64,000 nucleotides of DNA, taken from JAABVD01 sp965204545 (lineage in GTDB: Bacteria > Verrucomicrobiota > Verrucomicrobiia > Opitutales > UBA2995). The stretch lies in assembly GCA_965204545.1 (NCBI GenBank), contig CBDBFA010000003.1:1674001-1738000 (forward strand). The letters are read 5' to 3'. The position numbers were made by a program, and so were the translations under genes. Positions 18,488 through 27,646 of this stretch are shown piece by piece (positions within the stretch are counted from its first letter, which is position 1; each line of letters starts with the position of its first letter). A model generated the notes under the pieces. It worked only from the letters and a program-made list of their open reading frames with translations, ran no database searches and had not been told where the DNA came from.

Positions 18488-19822
18488 TCAGGAACTTTGG
18501 AATTTATCCTGGACCAGCCGGCGATGAAATTCTGCCAATTCCCGGTTATCAATTTTTTCCAGAACCTCCTCGAAGAACCCGTAAACCAGTAGTTTTTGCG
18601 CGGTGCGTTTCCCGATCCCGCGAGCCAGAAAGTAGAAAAGTTGGTTTTCATCCAGTTGGCCGGTGGTAGCGCCATGACTGCATTTCACGTCGTTGGCGAG
18701 AATCTCCAGGCCGGGCAGTGAATTTGCCTCTGCCTTCGGGCTGAGCAGCAGGTTCCGGTTGGTCTGGTAGGCGTCGGTTCGTTGGGCTGCTTTGTCGACT
18801 TTGATGAGACCTGAAAAAATGGTTTTCGAAGAATCCAGAAGGGCGTTTTTGAAGAGGAGGGTGGAGCGGGCATGGGGCGCCCGGTGCGTTTGCCGGGTAC
18901 GTTGATCAATTTCCTGGTCCAGATGCGATAGGGTCAGGGCGTACAATTCCGCGTTGCTGCCGGGTCCTTCAATAATGGAATGGCCCTCGAAACGGGAATA
19001 TTTACTGCCGAGGCTCATGCCAAAGGCGCGTATTTGTGAATCCCGATGAGCTATAGCCGTGAGGGTGTTGAAACTGAGGGAGCGTTCACTCCAATTCTGG
19101 ATGTAGTGATACTCAACCTCCGCGCCGCAACCGGCATACAAAGTGGTTACCCCACAGGCGAACTGCCGGACGGTAGCCTCGGTGGAACGGTATACATCCA
19201 CGAATACCACCCGCGCCTGATCCCGGGCAATGACAAGGGTATGGGGAAAAACGGCGGTATTTTCCCCGCTGGCCCAATGGCGACTGACCAAGGGGAGCCT
19301 GATTTCCACCTTTTCCGGCACGTACAACAGGGCGCCATTGCGATTCAGAGCAGCGTGAAGGGCGGCAAATTTTTCCGATCCCAGAGCCGATTCCTGAGCC
19401 ATGTAGAATTCTTCCAGGATTTCGGAGTGTTTGGAAAATGCAGTTTGCAACGGTTCGAAAATCACCCCTTTTTCCGTCAGTTCCTGGGATAGGGGTGAAT
19501 TTTCCAGCAAGTCGTCGTTGCCGAAGACCAGCCTTCCGGCGCATGGGCCGAGATCCTGTGATCGGACCGCCAAGTCTGCCCTGGAACGACCGTTTATCGG
19601 GTTGGCCAAACGAAAGGAATCGGCTCCCAACCCCCTCACATTGGCGAAGCGCCAGGACTCCATTTTGCGATTGGGCAAGGGCAGGGAACGGTACTCCTTC
19701 CAGCTTCGCCGCTTTTGATGCAGCAACCACGGTGGAAGATCGGGGTGGCGACCTTGAAAGTGTTCGAAAACAGATTCGGTCAGGATCTCGGAATCTGGGT
19801 TCACCGTTGTGACAGAAGGCAT
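18488..19822 (-). CDS. sufD: Fe-S cluster assembly protein SufD
   Basis: SufD joins SufB and SufC in the SUF scaffold complex that builds Fe-S clusters. It is 444 residues long, with the SufBD beta-helix core in the C-terminal half; HGATTGQLDENQLFYFLARG (about residues 385-404) is the region that contains the conserved histidine of the family. The N-terminal PPWLLHQKRRSWKEYRSLPLP is the usual helical opening. sufB ends 25 bases upstream. Confidence 0.94.
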   Translation of the reverse strand: MPSVTTVNPDSEILTESVFEHFQGRHPDLPPWLLHQKRRSWKEYRSLPLPNRKMESWRFANVRGLGADSFRLANPINGRSRADLAVRSQDLGPCAGRLVFGNDDLLENSPLSQELTEKGVIFEPLQTAFSKHSEILEEFYMAQESALGSEKFAALHAALNRNGALLYVPEKVEIRLPLVSRHWASGENTAVFPHTLVIARDQARVVFVDVYRSTEATVRQFACGVTTLYAGCGAEVEYHYIQNWSERSLSFNTLTAIAHRDSQIRAFGMSLGSKYSRFEGHSIIEGPGSNAELYALTLSHLDQEIDQRTRQTHRAPHARSTLLFKNALLDSSKTIFSGLIKVDKAAQRTDAYQTNRNLLLSPKAEANSLPGLEILANDVKCSHGATTGQLDENQLFYFLARGIGKRTAQKLLVYGFFEEVLEKIDNRELAEFHRRLVQDKFQSS

Positions 19823-19847
19823 GACGCGGTAAAGTCCGTTTTAAAAG

Positions 19848-21254
19848 TTAACCCACAGATCCCTCCATCTCGAGGTCGATCAGGCGCTTGAGTTCGACAC
19901 TGTACTCCATGGGGAATTCTTTAACCAGGTCGTTGACAAATCCGTTTACAGCCAAACTCATGGCTTCACCTTCGCTCATGCCGCGTTGCATCAGATAAAA
20001 TATTTGTTCAGCACTGACTTTGGAAACGCTGGCTTCGTGCTGGACCGAGTTGTGGTCCCCGCGAACCGTTATGGCCGGATAGGTATCGGTGCGGCTGTTG
20101 GGGTTGATGAGCAAGGCATCGCATTCCGTGTTGTTTCTGCAACCGCGCAGGCGCCTGGGTATGTGGACCTGGCCGCGATAGGTGGAACGTCCTTCTCCCA
20201 CTGAGATACTCTTGGCGATAATGTTACTGGTGGTTTCATCGGCCGCGTGGATCATCTTCGCCCCCGTGTCCTGATGCTGCCCGTCCCCGGCCAGCGCTAT
20301 GGAAAGAACTTCACCGCGCGCCCGCCGACCCTTGAGGATTACTCCCGGGTATTTCATGGTGAGGCGAGACCCGATATTGCAATCGATCCACTTCACTTCG
20401 GCCTCTTCCTCCGCCCTGGCCCGCTTGGTAACCAGGTTGAACACATTGGAGCTCCAATTTTGCACGGTAATGTATTGGATTTTCGCTCCCTTGAGGGCCA
20501 CCAGCTCAACCACGGCCGAGTGGAGGGTGGTGGTTTCAAATTTTGGAGCCGTACACCCTTCCATGTAGGTGACTTCCGCTCCCTCATCGGCGATGATCAA
20601 GGTGCGCTCAAACTGCCCGAAGCTTTCCGCATTGATCCTGAAGTATGCCTGTAAAGGCTGCTTCACTTTTACCCCCGGAGGAACATAAATAAAACTGCCG
20701 CCGGAGAAAACCGCGCTATTCAAGGCGCTGAATTTGTTGTCCGCAATGGGGATGACCTTGGCGAAAAATTTTCGAAAAATTTCCGGGTGCCGCTTCAGCC
20801 CTTCCGTTGACCCAACGAAGATGACGCCGTCCTTGGCCAAGTCTTCCTTCATGCGGGAGTAGGCGGCCTCGCTGTCAAACTGAGCCTCCACCCCGGCCAG
20901 GAAAGCGCGCTCCTGTTCGGGGATTCCCAGGCGTTCGAAGGTCTCCTTTACATCATCCGGAACCTCGTCCCAGGTCCGGCTGGGTTGTTGTCCTTTTGAG
21001 AGGTAATAGCGGAATTTGTCGAAGTGGATGTTCTCCAGGTCCTTCGTGGCCCAGTGAGTTGGCAGGGGTTTTGCATTGAAGATATCGAGAGCCTTCAGGC
21101 GAAAGGCTCGGACCCAATCGTCTTCCTCCTTCACGTCCGCAATGTAGTTGACCACCCTTTTGTTCAGGCCTATCCCCGCATCGAATTCATAGGTGGTATC
21201 GTAGTGGAAATTGCCTTTTTCCCGATCAATGTTGATGGCGTTTTCGTTTTTCAT
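19848..21254 (-). CDS. sufB: Fe-S cluster assembly protein SufB
   Basis: The main scaffold subunit of the SUF complex. The 468 residues match the family. Diagnostic blocks are FDKFRYYLSKG, GVIFVGSTEGLKRHPE, FVYVPPGV-type FIYVPPGVKVKQPLQ, YMEGCTAP and the C-terminal HEASVSKVSAEQIFYLMQRG. A cysteine in the RGCRNNTECDALL block corresponds to the family's conserved cysteine region. The gene lies between sufC and sufD in the canonical C-B-D order, with 23- and 25-base gaps. Confidence 0.97.
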   Translation of the reverse strand: MKNENAINIDREKGNFHYDTTYEFDAGIGLNKRVVNYIADVKEEDDWVRAFRLKALDIFNAKPLPTHWATKDLENIHFDKFRYYLSKGQQPSRTWDEVPDDVKETFERLGIPEQERAFLAGVEAQFDSEAAYSRMKEDLAKDGVIFVGSTEGLKRHPEIFRKFFAKVIPIADNKFSALNSAVFSGGSFIYVPPGVKVKQPLQAYFRINAESFGQFERTLIIADEGAEVTYMEGCTAPKFETTTLHSAVVELVALKGAKIQYITVQNWSSNVFNLVTKRARAEEEAEVKWIDCNIGSRLTMKYPGVILKGRRARGEVLSIALAGDGQHQDTGAKMIHAADETTSNIIAKSISVGEGRSTYRGQVHIPRRLRGCRNNTECDALLINPNSRTDTYPAITVRGDHNSVQHEASVSKVSAEQIFYLMQRGMSEGEAMSLAVNGFVNDLVKEFPMEYSVELKRLIDLEMEGSVG

Positions 21255-21277
21255 GGTAAATATCTGTTATGGCTGGG

Positions 21278-22036
21278 CTACACACCGGCAGCCATTTCCT
21301 CCTTGATCCAATCGTAACCGCGTTCCTCCACTTCGAGCGCCAGCGACTTGTCCCCGGTTTTAATTATGCGGCCGTCCATCATGACGTGCACGTAATCGGG
21401 AATGATGTAGTTCAACAACCTTTGGTAGTGGGTGATGACCAGGATACCCCGATCGTCTCCGCGCATGTGATTGATACCCGCGGCCACGATTTTCAAGGCA
21501 TCTATATCCAAGCCGGAATCGGTTTCATCCAGAACACAATACTTGGGTTTGAGCATGGCCATCTGAAGAATTTCACAACGCTTCTTCTCTCCCCCGGAAA
21601 ATCCCTCATTGACCGATCGACCGCTGAATTTTCGATCGATCCCGAGGCGGTCCATCTCCTGGTACAAGCGCCGGTAGTAGGCAAGGGCATCGAATGAGTC
21701 CCCCTCCCCTTGCCTGGCGTTCAGGGCGGCGCGAATAAAATTGGCAATGCTCACCCCAGGAATTTCTATTGGGTACTGAAAGGCCATGAAGAGTCCGGCG
21801 CGGGCTCGCTCGTCCACCTCCAATTCCAAGAGGTTTTCCCCGTCCATTATCACTGCCCCGGATAAAATGAGGTAATCCTCGTGTCCGGCCAAAGCTTTGG
21901 CCAAAGTAGACTTGCCCGATGCATTGGGACCCATGATGGCATGAACTTCTCCCTTGGGCAGGCTGAGAGAGAGGTTGTTGAGGATCCGCTTGCCCTCGAT
22001 TGAAACGGTCAGACTTTCGACTTGTAATGAACGCAT
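21278..22036 (-). CDS. sufC: Fe-S cluster assembly ATPase SufC
   Basis: An ABC-type ATPase that powers the SufBCD scaffold; it is soluble and not a transporter. Walker A GPNASGKSTLAK lies at about residues 36-47, the signature reads FSGGEKKR and Walker B reads YCVLDETDSGLD, the last two as in other SufC proteins. It has 252 residues. It lies 19 bases after the Fur-type regulator gene and leads the suf genes on the minus strand. No sufS or sufU is in the window, so the cysteine desulfurase must be encoded elsewhere. Confidence 0.97.
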   Translation of the reverse strand: MRSLQVESLTVSIEGKRILNNLSLSLPKGEVHAIMGPNASGKSTLAKALAGHEDYLILSGAVIMDGENLLELEVDERARAGLFMAFQYPIEIPGVSIANFIRAALNARQGEGDSFDALAYYRRLYQEMDRLGIDRKFSGRSVNEGFSGGEKKRCEILQMAMLKPKYCVLDETDSGLDIDALKIVAAGINHMRGDDRGILVITHYQRLLNYIIPDYVHVMMDGRIIKTGDKSLALEVEERGYDWIKEEMAAGV

Positions 22037-22055
22037 GGAATTCCAGTGCTTCAGG

Positions 22056-22502
22056 TTATTTCACGGCTATGCCGGGGGGTAGTTTCGACTGCGTCCCTCG
22101 AAAATTGAGCTCCACCTCCGATACGGAAAAAGACTCCGGAACCAGGCGTTTCAAGCCTTCCAACACCTTTTTGGGCAATTCCACATCGGTCACTTCACCG
22201 GTTTCATCGCAGAAAAAATGGGCATGGGGGACGAGGGCCGGTTCGTAGCGGGTGGACTCCCGTTCGAAATTTACCTGCCGAATGAGGCCGCACTCCACCA
22301 GCGTCTCCAGGCAATTGTAGACCGTGGCAATGGAAATGGTGGGCATTGCTTCCCTGCACCTGGTGAAAATTTCCTCCGCCGTTGGATGGTCCGTGGCCCG
22401 GGAAACAACCCCGTAGACAACCTCGCGTTGCCGGGTGGAACGCAGGCCCTTTCCGAACAAGGCCTCGTGTAGATTTTGTAATTTCTGAGGTCTGCTTTGC
22501 AT
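22056..22502 (-). CDS. Fur/PerR-family transcriptional regulator
   Basis: A 148-residue winged-helix metal-dependent repressor. The DNA-binding block THPTAEEIF ... TISIATVYNCLETLVECGLI is clear (written here as short segments: HPTAEEIF, ISIATVYN). The dimerisation domain carries HAHFFCDETGEV, where Fur and PerR normally have HDHLxCxxCGxV; the second cysteine is lost, and the C-terminal CxxC is also absent, so the structural zinc site is missing. I take the ATG at 22502 as the start; the frame goes on to 22523. It is 19 bases ahead of sufC and probably senses iron or peroxide to control suf. A TGATAAT half-site overlaps its own start codon, a weak hint of autoregulation. Confidence 0.88.
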   Translation of the reverse strand: MQSRPQKLQNLHEALFGKGLRSTRQREVVYGVVSRATDHPTAEEIFTRCREAMPTISIATVYNCLETLVECGLIRQVNFERESTRYEPALVPHAHFFCDETGEVTDVELPKKVLEGLKRLVPESFSVSEVELNFRGTQSKLPPGIAVK

Positions 22503-22580
22503 GATAATGAGACTAAGTAACAATAAGAAAGGGCTATAGTTCCCAATAGCAACCCCTTTAGGAGAAAAATTCTCCCAATC

Positions 22581-23510
22581 TTACGGGTGCTCGGCCAACC
22601 AGCGTTCTGCCTCCATGGCGGCCATACAACCCATCCCGGCAGCCGTTATGGCCTGCCGGTAGACGTGGTCCACGCAATCCCCCGCCACGTAGACGCCTTC
22701 CACATTGCTGCGGACCTGGTATCCGGGCAAGGGCACGAAATAGCCGTTTTCGTCGGTGTTGAGGTGGGAAGCGAAGGGTTGGGTATTGGGGATGTGCCCG
22801 ATGGCGATAAAGGCTCCCTTGCAGGGGATGCTTTTTTCTTCCCCGGTTATGACGTTCCTGACCCGAACCCCGGATACGGCGTTTTCCCCGGCCCCCTCGA
22901 ATTCGACTACTACCGAGTTCCAGCAAGGTTCGATCTGTTCGTTGGCCAGAGCACGGTCCGCCATGATTTTCGAGGCCCTGAGTTGGTCCCGCCTATGGAC
23001 CAAAGTGACTTTTTGGGAAAAACGGGTTAAAAAGAGCGCCTCCTCACAGGCGGAATCACCTCCGCCGACCACCACCACATCCATGCCGCGGTAAAACGGG
23101 CCATCGCAGGTGGCGCAGGTGGAGACGCCACCGGTGCCAAACAACTTTTTCTCGGAATCCAGGCCCAGCAATCGCGGAGAAGCGCCGGTGGCAACGATGA
23201 CCGTCTTGGCCCGGTAGGTTCTTTCGCCACCTTTGAGGATTTTGATATCCCCGGAAAAATCCACCGACTCTATCCAGTTGAGTTCGTAACGCGCTCCGAA
23301 CCGGGCCGCCTGCTTGCGCAGGTTCTCCATCAACGTGTAACCGTCGATTCCATCGGGCCATCCCGGGAAGTTCTCCACGTCCGAGGTGGTGGTAAGTTGA
23401 CCTCCGGGCAAGTCGCCTTCGATAACGAGCGGATTCAAATTGGCCCGGGCCGCGTAAATGGCAGCGGTGAGGCCGGCGCAGCCGGTTCCCAATATGATGA
23501 TGTTTTCCAT
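22581..23510 (-). CDS. trxB: thioredoxin reductase (NADPH)
   Basis: A flavoenzyme that reduces thioredoxin. At 309 residues it has FAD-binding GTGCAGLTAA (about 8-17), the redox-active CATCDG with C132 and C135, NADPH-binding VVVGGGDSACEEA and the C-terminal GVYVAGDCVD. The start MENIIILGTG is standard, but the first motif reads GTGCAG where GSGPAG is most common. It is encoded upstream of the Fur-type regulator on the same strand with 78 bases between, so it may share redox-linked control; this is an inference from position. Confidence 0.96.
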   Translation of the reverse strand: MENIIILGTGCAGLTAAIYAARANLNPLVIEGDLPGGQLTTTSDVENFPGWPDGIDGYTLMENLRKQAARFGARYELNWIESVDFSGDIKILKGGERTYRAKTVIVATGASPRLLGLDSEKKLFGTGGVSTCATCDGPFYRGMDVVVVGGGDSACEEALFLTRFSQKVTLVHRRDQLRASKIMADRALANEQIEPCWNSVVVEFEGAGENAVSGVRVRNVITGEEKSIPCKGAFIAIGHIPNTQPFASHLNTDENGYFVPLPGYQVRSNVEGVYVAGDCVDHVYRQAITAAGMGCMAAMEAERWLAEHP

Positions 23511-23704
23511 AACAAATTTCGGTTTTGGAATGGGCGGGTATTAGATGGGTTCTTCCCCTGAGGTCAAAAGATTATCGCCACCACCCCGCTATTTTCGGCA
23601 ACACTCCCTTCTCAATGGGGATTGGGATCAAGTGAGGAGGTGGAGCCCCTACCTTCTCCCTTCAGGGTTGATTTTCGGAAATGGGGTCGGCACTTTGGCT
23701 CAGC

Positions 23705-24514
23705 ATGGGCGAACCGCATTCCATTATCGACAGTCATTGTCACCTCGACGGCTTCCATAAACAGGCCGTCTTGGAAAAGACGTTGCAGTCGGCAGAAGAT
23801 GCCGGGGTAGCCCGAATGATCACGGTGGGCACGAGCGAGGCCGACTGGGATATTTCCCGAATGCTCGCCAAACGATTTCCGGGGACGATCTATTACACGG
23901 TGGGTCTTCATCCTTCGGAAGTGGGAGATGATTGGGAGCGGCAAGTCGGTAAAGTGCCCGGATACTTCCAATTATCGCGGCATCGTCCCGTGGCCCTGGG
24001 GGAAATTGGGCTGGATTTCTTCCGGTTGCCCAGGGACCCCGAAGAAGGCGCCTCCCTTAAAGACCTCCAGCGTCAGGCCTTTCGCAGTCAGTTGGAGCAG
24101 GCCCGCATTCTGGACTGTCCTGTTGTAATCCACTCGAGGGGAGCTTATTGGGATTGTATCGAGGAAATCGATGTCTCCGGAGTGAATTGGGAACGTGTCG
24201 TTTTTCATTGTTTCGTGGAGGACGGCGAAGCCATCAGGCAAATCAACAGGCGTGGAGGTCGCGGATCCTTTACCGGCATCGTAACCTTCAAGGCTGCCGG
24301 GAAGGTGCGGGAGGCGGTCAAAGTTCAGGGATTGGAAAAGATCATGGTTGAAACCGATGCCCCCTACCTCGCCCCCGTCCCCCACCGGGGAAAGCCCTGC
24401 CAGCCCGCCTACGCGGCCATAACCGCCCGTTACTGCGGCCGACTCCTGGGGGTGCGGGAAAACGAGTTTGCCTCCATCAGCCTTGGGAATACCGAAGCGT
24501 TTTACGGCCTGTAA
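23705..24514 (+). CDS. tatD: TatD family metal-dependent hydrolase
   Basis: A TIM-barrel metal hydrolase of the amidohydrolase superfamily; TatD enzymes act as DNases. Metal ligands are in DSHCHLD at the N-terminus, GEIGLDFF in the middle, VIHSRGA, FHCFVEDGE and the C-terminal ETDAPYLAP. The ATG at 23705 gives 269 residues; an in-frame ATG at 23681 is possible. The gene is divergent from trxB, and it converges on the HPr gene across 55 bases. Confidence 0.93.
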   Translation: MGEPHSIIDSHCHLDGFHKQAVLEKTLQSAEDAGVARMITVGTSEADWDISRMLAKRFPGTIYYTVGLHPSEVGDDWERQVGKVPGYFQLSRHRPVALGEIGLDFFRLPRDPEEGASLKDLQRQAFRSQLEQARILDCPVVIHSRGAYWDCIEEIDVSGVNWERVVFHCFVEDGEAIRQINRRGGRGSFTGIVTFKAAGKVREAVKVQGLEKIMVETDAPYLAPVPHRGKPCQPAYAAITARYCGRLLGVRENEFASISLGNTEAFYGL

Positions 24515-24569
24515 TCTTCCACTCCCATTTTATTAAACCGCCCTTGCCGACATCCGTGGTCGAACCCTC

Positions 24570-24869
24570 TCAGGTTTCGTCGAACTTGCGTTTGAACAGG
24601 GAATTCATTTCGGAGAGCAACTCGGCTCCATCTTCGCCGCTGGCTATGAACTTCAAACGGGAACCTTTTTCTGCCGCCAGCATCATAAGGCCCATTATGC
24701 TTTTTCCATTTACCAAATCGCTGCCCCGTTCCACATAGACCTCGCTTTGGTATTTATTGGCCAAGCGCACAATCCTGGCGGCTGGACGGGCGTGGATACC
24801 CATTTTGTTGATGACCTCAATGGTCTTGGTATGGGTATTTCCGTCTTTGGACTGTTTCCTGGATTCCAT
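24570..24869 (-). CDS. ptsH: HPr family phosphocarrier protein
   Basis: HPr passes phosphate from EI to sugar- or nitrogen-type PTS proteins. From the ATG at 24869 it has 99 residues, with the active histidine H26 in GIHARPAARI and a serine (S57) in the NGKSIMGLMML block, where HPr kinase acts in organisms that have it. The N-terminus has about 14 extra polar residues before the core. The frame extends to 24935, but family sequence starts after 24869. No ptsI or HPr kinase is adjacent. Confidence 0.93.
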   Translation of the reverse strand: MESRKQSKDGNTHTKTIEVINKMGIHARPAARIVRLANKYQSEVYVERGSDLVNGKSIMGLMMLAAEKGSRLKFIASGEDGAELLSEMNSLFKRKFDET

Positions 24870-25020
24870 AGGTTGCGCCAAGCCTGCCCAATGTGATATC
24901 TCGACTTGAGTTTCACTGTGTAAAGGTCGATTCAACCAATGGTCAAGGGATATTCTTAGAATGGGAATCGGCGGAAAAATCCCTCATCTTTTCCGAAGTT
25001 AGCAACCCAAACCTTAACAT

Positions 25021-27501
25021 TTGAGAGGACGTCTCCTGAAATCATCACTGCGTACCGACTTCATAGTTCCCGACCTGTGGCAGCAGGAAGCGGTGCGGCA
25101 TTTGGTTGACGGGAAAGATGTGGTGGTACATGCGCCCACCGGTGCCGGTAAAACCTATATCTTCGAGTTGCTGGTCGAGCAGGGGTTGCGCAAACAGGCT
25201 ATCTTCACCGTTCCCACCAGGGCTCTGGCCAATGACAAGTTGATGGAATGGAGGGCCCGCGGTTGGGATGTGGGTATTTGTACTGGGGACATCGTGGAAA
25301 ATGAAGGGGCATCGGTGGTGGTCGCCACTCTCGAAACCCAAAAACGGCATTTTCTACAAGGGAAGGGCCCAGGCCTTTTGGTCATAGACGAGTACCAGAT
25401 GTTGGCCGACCCGGTTCGCGGAGTGAGTTACGAGTTGGCCATTGCCATGTCTCCTCGGGCTAGTCAGATCCTGCTCATGAGCGGGAGTGTTTCCAATCCG
25501 CAGGACATCGTGGCTTGGCTGAATCGACTCGACCGGGATGCGGCGCTGGTTCGGCGCCTGCAGCGGTCGGTACCTCAGGAAGAAGTCCTGGTCGAGGGAT
25601 TGAAAATCAAAGTGCCGGCCCGGGTGCGGGGATTTTGGCCTCGCGTCGTGAGCAAAGCCCTGGTGGCCAACCTGGGCCCTCTGATCATTTTTGCCCCCCA
25701 CCGGAATGAGGCCGAGGCCATCGCCAGGCAGCTTTCCCGGGAAATTCCGGTCGATGAGGAACTCTTGCTCACTCCGGAGCAGCGTCGGCTGGCCGGGAGG
25801 AGCTTGTCGCGGTTATTGAAAACCCGCATTTCCTACCATCACAGCGGCCTGAACTACCTGAAACGCGCCGGTGTAATCGAACCTCTGGCCAAAGCCGGCC
25901 AATTGAGGGTGGTGGTGGCCACCATGGGGTTGGCCTCGGGTATCGATTTCTCCATGCGATCGGTATTGGTGGCGGAAGCGCTCTATCGGGTTGGGCATCG
26001 TTTGGTACGCGTTCGGCCGGATGAGTTGCTCCAGATGTTCGGTCGAGCAGGGCGCCGTGGACGGGACCGGCGGGGTTACATTCTGGCAGCGCCCGAGAAG
26101 CCGCGCATCCACATGGCGAGCCCCTTGAAGTTGCATCGTGTGAGCCAGGTTGACTGGCCCAGCCTGATCGGGGTGATGCTGGCCGCCCATCGACTGGGCA
26201 ATGACCCCCTGAAAACGGTGAGACAGTTGACCCACCGCTTGTTCAGCGAGGAGCGCATTCCCCTCGGCCTTGAAAAATTCATGCGGGACCGGGAGAGAAA
26301 CCTGGCCATGGAGGCGAATAGAAGACAGGCCAAAAAAAGCCGGCTGATCGAGGAGTTTCAAAGCAGTGAAGGGATTTGGGAACGAAAAAAAGCCGCTGTA
26401 AAGGCCCGTCTGGGGGATATCCTGATTTATAAGAATGGAAATTGGATCTCGGCGCTTTCGGACCCGAGAACGTTGAAAATGGCAGGTATGGGGGTGGTTT
26501 GCCTGTTGCAGAGGAGTCCCGTGAAGATCTATGGCCGAGAGGTCGCCCTGGCCAGTTGGTCGAAAAAAGAGGGGCAGAAAGACATCATTTTGACGAAGTG
26601 GCTGCGCAAGCGGATGACCTCGCTCAAGCCTAAGGGCGGAAAGCGGGTCTCCCGCTTTTGGTACTACGATCCCTTTGAAAAGATAGTGCTCCCCAAGATT
26701 CCCCAGATGACCGGAGGAGGGAAGCTCGTCGAGGTCGTCGACCGCAGGGGCACCCTTTTCGGACGCATTGACTTTTCCGACACTGAAGTGTTCGCGGTTA
26801 AAGATTCTGCTAACAAATTTTTGCTTGGGGCTCCCAAGCGCCGTCGCGCAGTGGACGACATCGGCTCCTTTGCCGCTCTCGTGCGCGAACAGGAATCGGG
26901 TGACATGGGCGGTTTGTCGCCGACCCAGGCCTGGTTTCGGCTTGGATTGATTGACGGGGAAGGCCGACCGACCCGGAGAGGCGCTATTTTCAGCTTTTTC
27001 AATTACGGCGAAGGTTTGGCCGTTGCCGCCGCCTTGGAGGAGCCTTCCTATGAAGTTCACGAATTGGTTTACGATCTGGCAAACCTGCGCGCGGGCCACC
27101 GGTTCGAGGATTTTGAGAGTTTCAGCAGCCGGCTGGGGAATTGCTGTCGACTGGTCTATGGCAATGCTACCTTCGAGGGTTATCTGGAGAAAGGATTGCC
27201 GCTCGATTATGGCGACGGCGCTGCCGAGGTTATTGCGCGTTATGAAGCTTACCAGGAATCGGGATTGAAAAGTGGAGAAGGAACCTTGCAGGATGGGGAT
27301 ATCGAGCGGGTGCGTTTGGAGTGGGTGAGTCTTCTGCGGAATATCGCCCTGGCCCCCGACTTGGCCTGGGAACGGTGGCGTTCCCTGCAATCCGAGGCGG
27401 AAAAACTCCTCCGGAGCCGGGTGATCGATCACGTTCTTCATCAAGTGCCCGACCTTTCCCCGGCCCAACGAAAACGCAGGGAGCACCGCCTCCGATTTTG
27501 A
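25021..27501 (+). CDS. DExH-box helicase, Ski2-like
   Basis: A superfamily 2 helicase of about 826 residues. Motif I APTGAGKT lies at about residues 39-46, motif II reads DEYQM, motif III reads MSGS where SAT is usual, and motif VI reads QMFGRAGRRGRDRRG, a form typical of Ski2/Mtr4-like and related RNA or DNA helicases. The last 350 residues are not recognised; they are rich in Arg/Lys and predicted soluble. The frame opens at a TTG (25021) without a good ribosome site, so the start may be nearby instead. An antisense open frame of 674 codons covers most of the gene and is a shadow. Function (RNA processing or repair) is not clear. Confidence 0.85.
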   Translation: MRGRLLKSSLRTDFIVPDLWQQEAVRHLVDGKDVVVHAPTGAGKTYIFELLVEQGLRKQAIFTVPTRALANDKLMEWRARGWDVGICTGDIVENEGASVVVATLETQKRHFLQGKGPGLLVIDEYQMLADPVRGVSYELAIAMSPRASQILLMSGSVSNPQDIVAWLNRLDRDAALVRRLQRSVPQEEVLVEGLKIKVPARVRGFWPRVVSKALVANLGPLIIFAPHRNEAEAIARQLSREIPVDEELLLTPEQRRLAGRSLSRLLKTRISYHHSGLNYLKRAGVIEPLAKAGQLRVVVATMGLASGIDFSMRSVLVAEALYRVGHRLVRVRPDELLQMFGRAGRRGRDRRGYILAAPEKPRIHMASPLKLHRVSQVDWPSLIGVMLAAHRLGNDPLKTVRQLTHRLFSEERIPLGLEKFMRDRERNLAMEANRRQAKKSRLIEEFQSSEGIWERKKAAVKARLGDILIYKNGNWISALSDPRTLKMAGMGVVCLLQRSPVKIYGREVALASWSKKEGQKDIILTKWLRKRMTSLKPKGGKRVSRFWYYDPFEKIVLPKIPQMTGGGKLVEVVDRRGTLFGRIDFSDTEVFAVKDSANKFLLGAPKRRRAVDDIGSFAALVREQESGDMGGLSPTQAWFRLGLIDGEGRPTRRGAIFSFFNYGEGLAVAAALEEPSYEVHELVYDLANLRAGHRFEDFESFSSRLGNCCRLVYGNATFEGYLEKGLPLDYGDGAAEVIARYEAYQESGLKSGEGTLQDGDIERVRLEWVSLLRNIALAPDLAWERWRSLQSEAEKLLRSRVIDHVLHQVPDLSPAQRKRREHRLRF

Positions 27502-27646
27502 CCTGCCTGTCCTGCAAAACGTGTCATCACCGCCCGAGGGGAGTTGGTCGACCCTGTCGCAGGGGCAGGAAGATGCAATCGGATTGAGTGGACGAAGAGG
27601 GTGAGATCCCCCAGATTGGTTTTCTCCCATCCCTATTTCCCCTCGC

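Noticed and set aside
22501..22516. Confident Fur box at the regulator start
   Set aside because: Only one half-site (TGATAAT) matches; the other half is poor.
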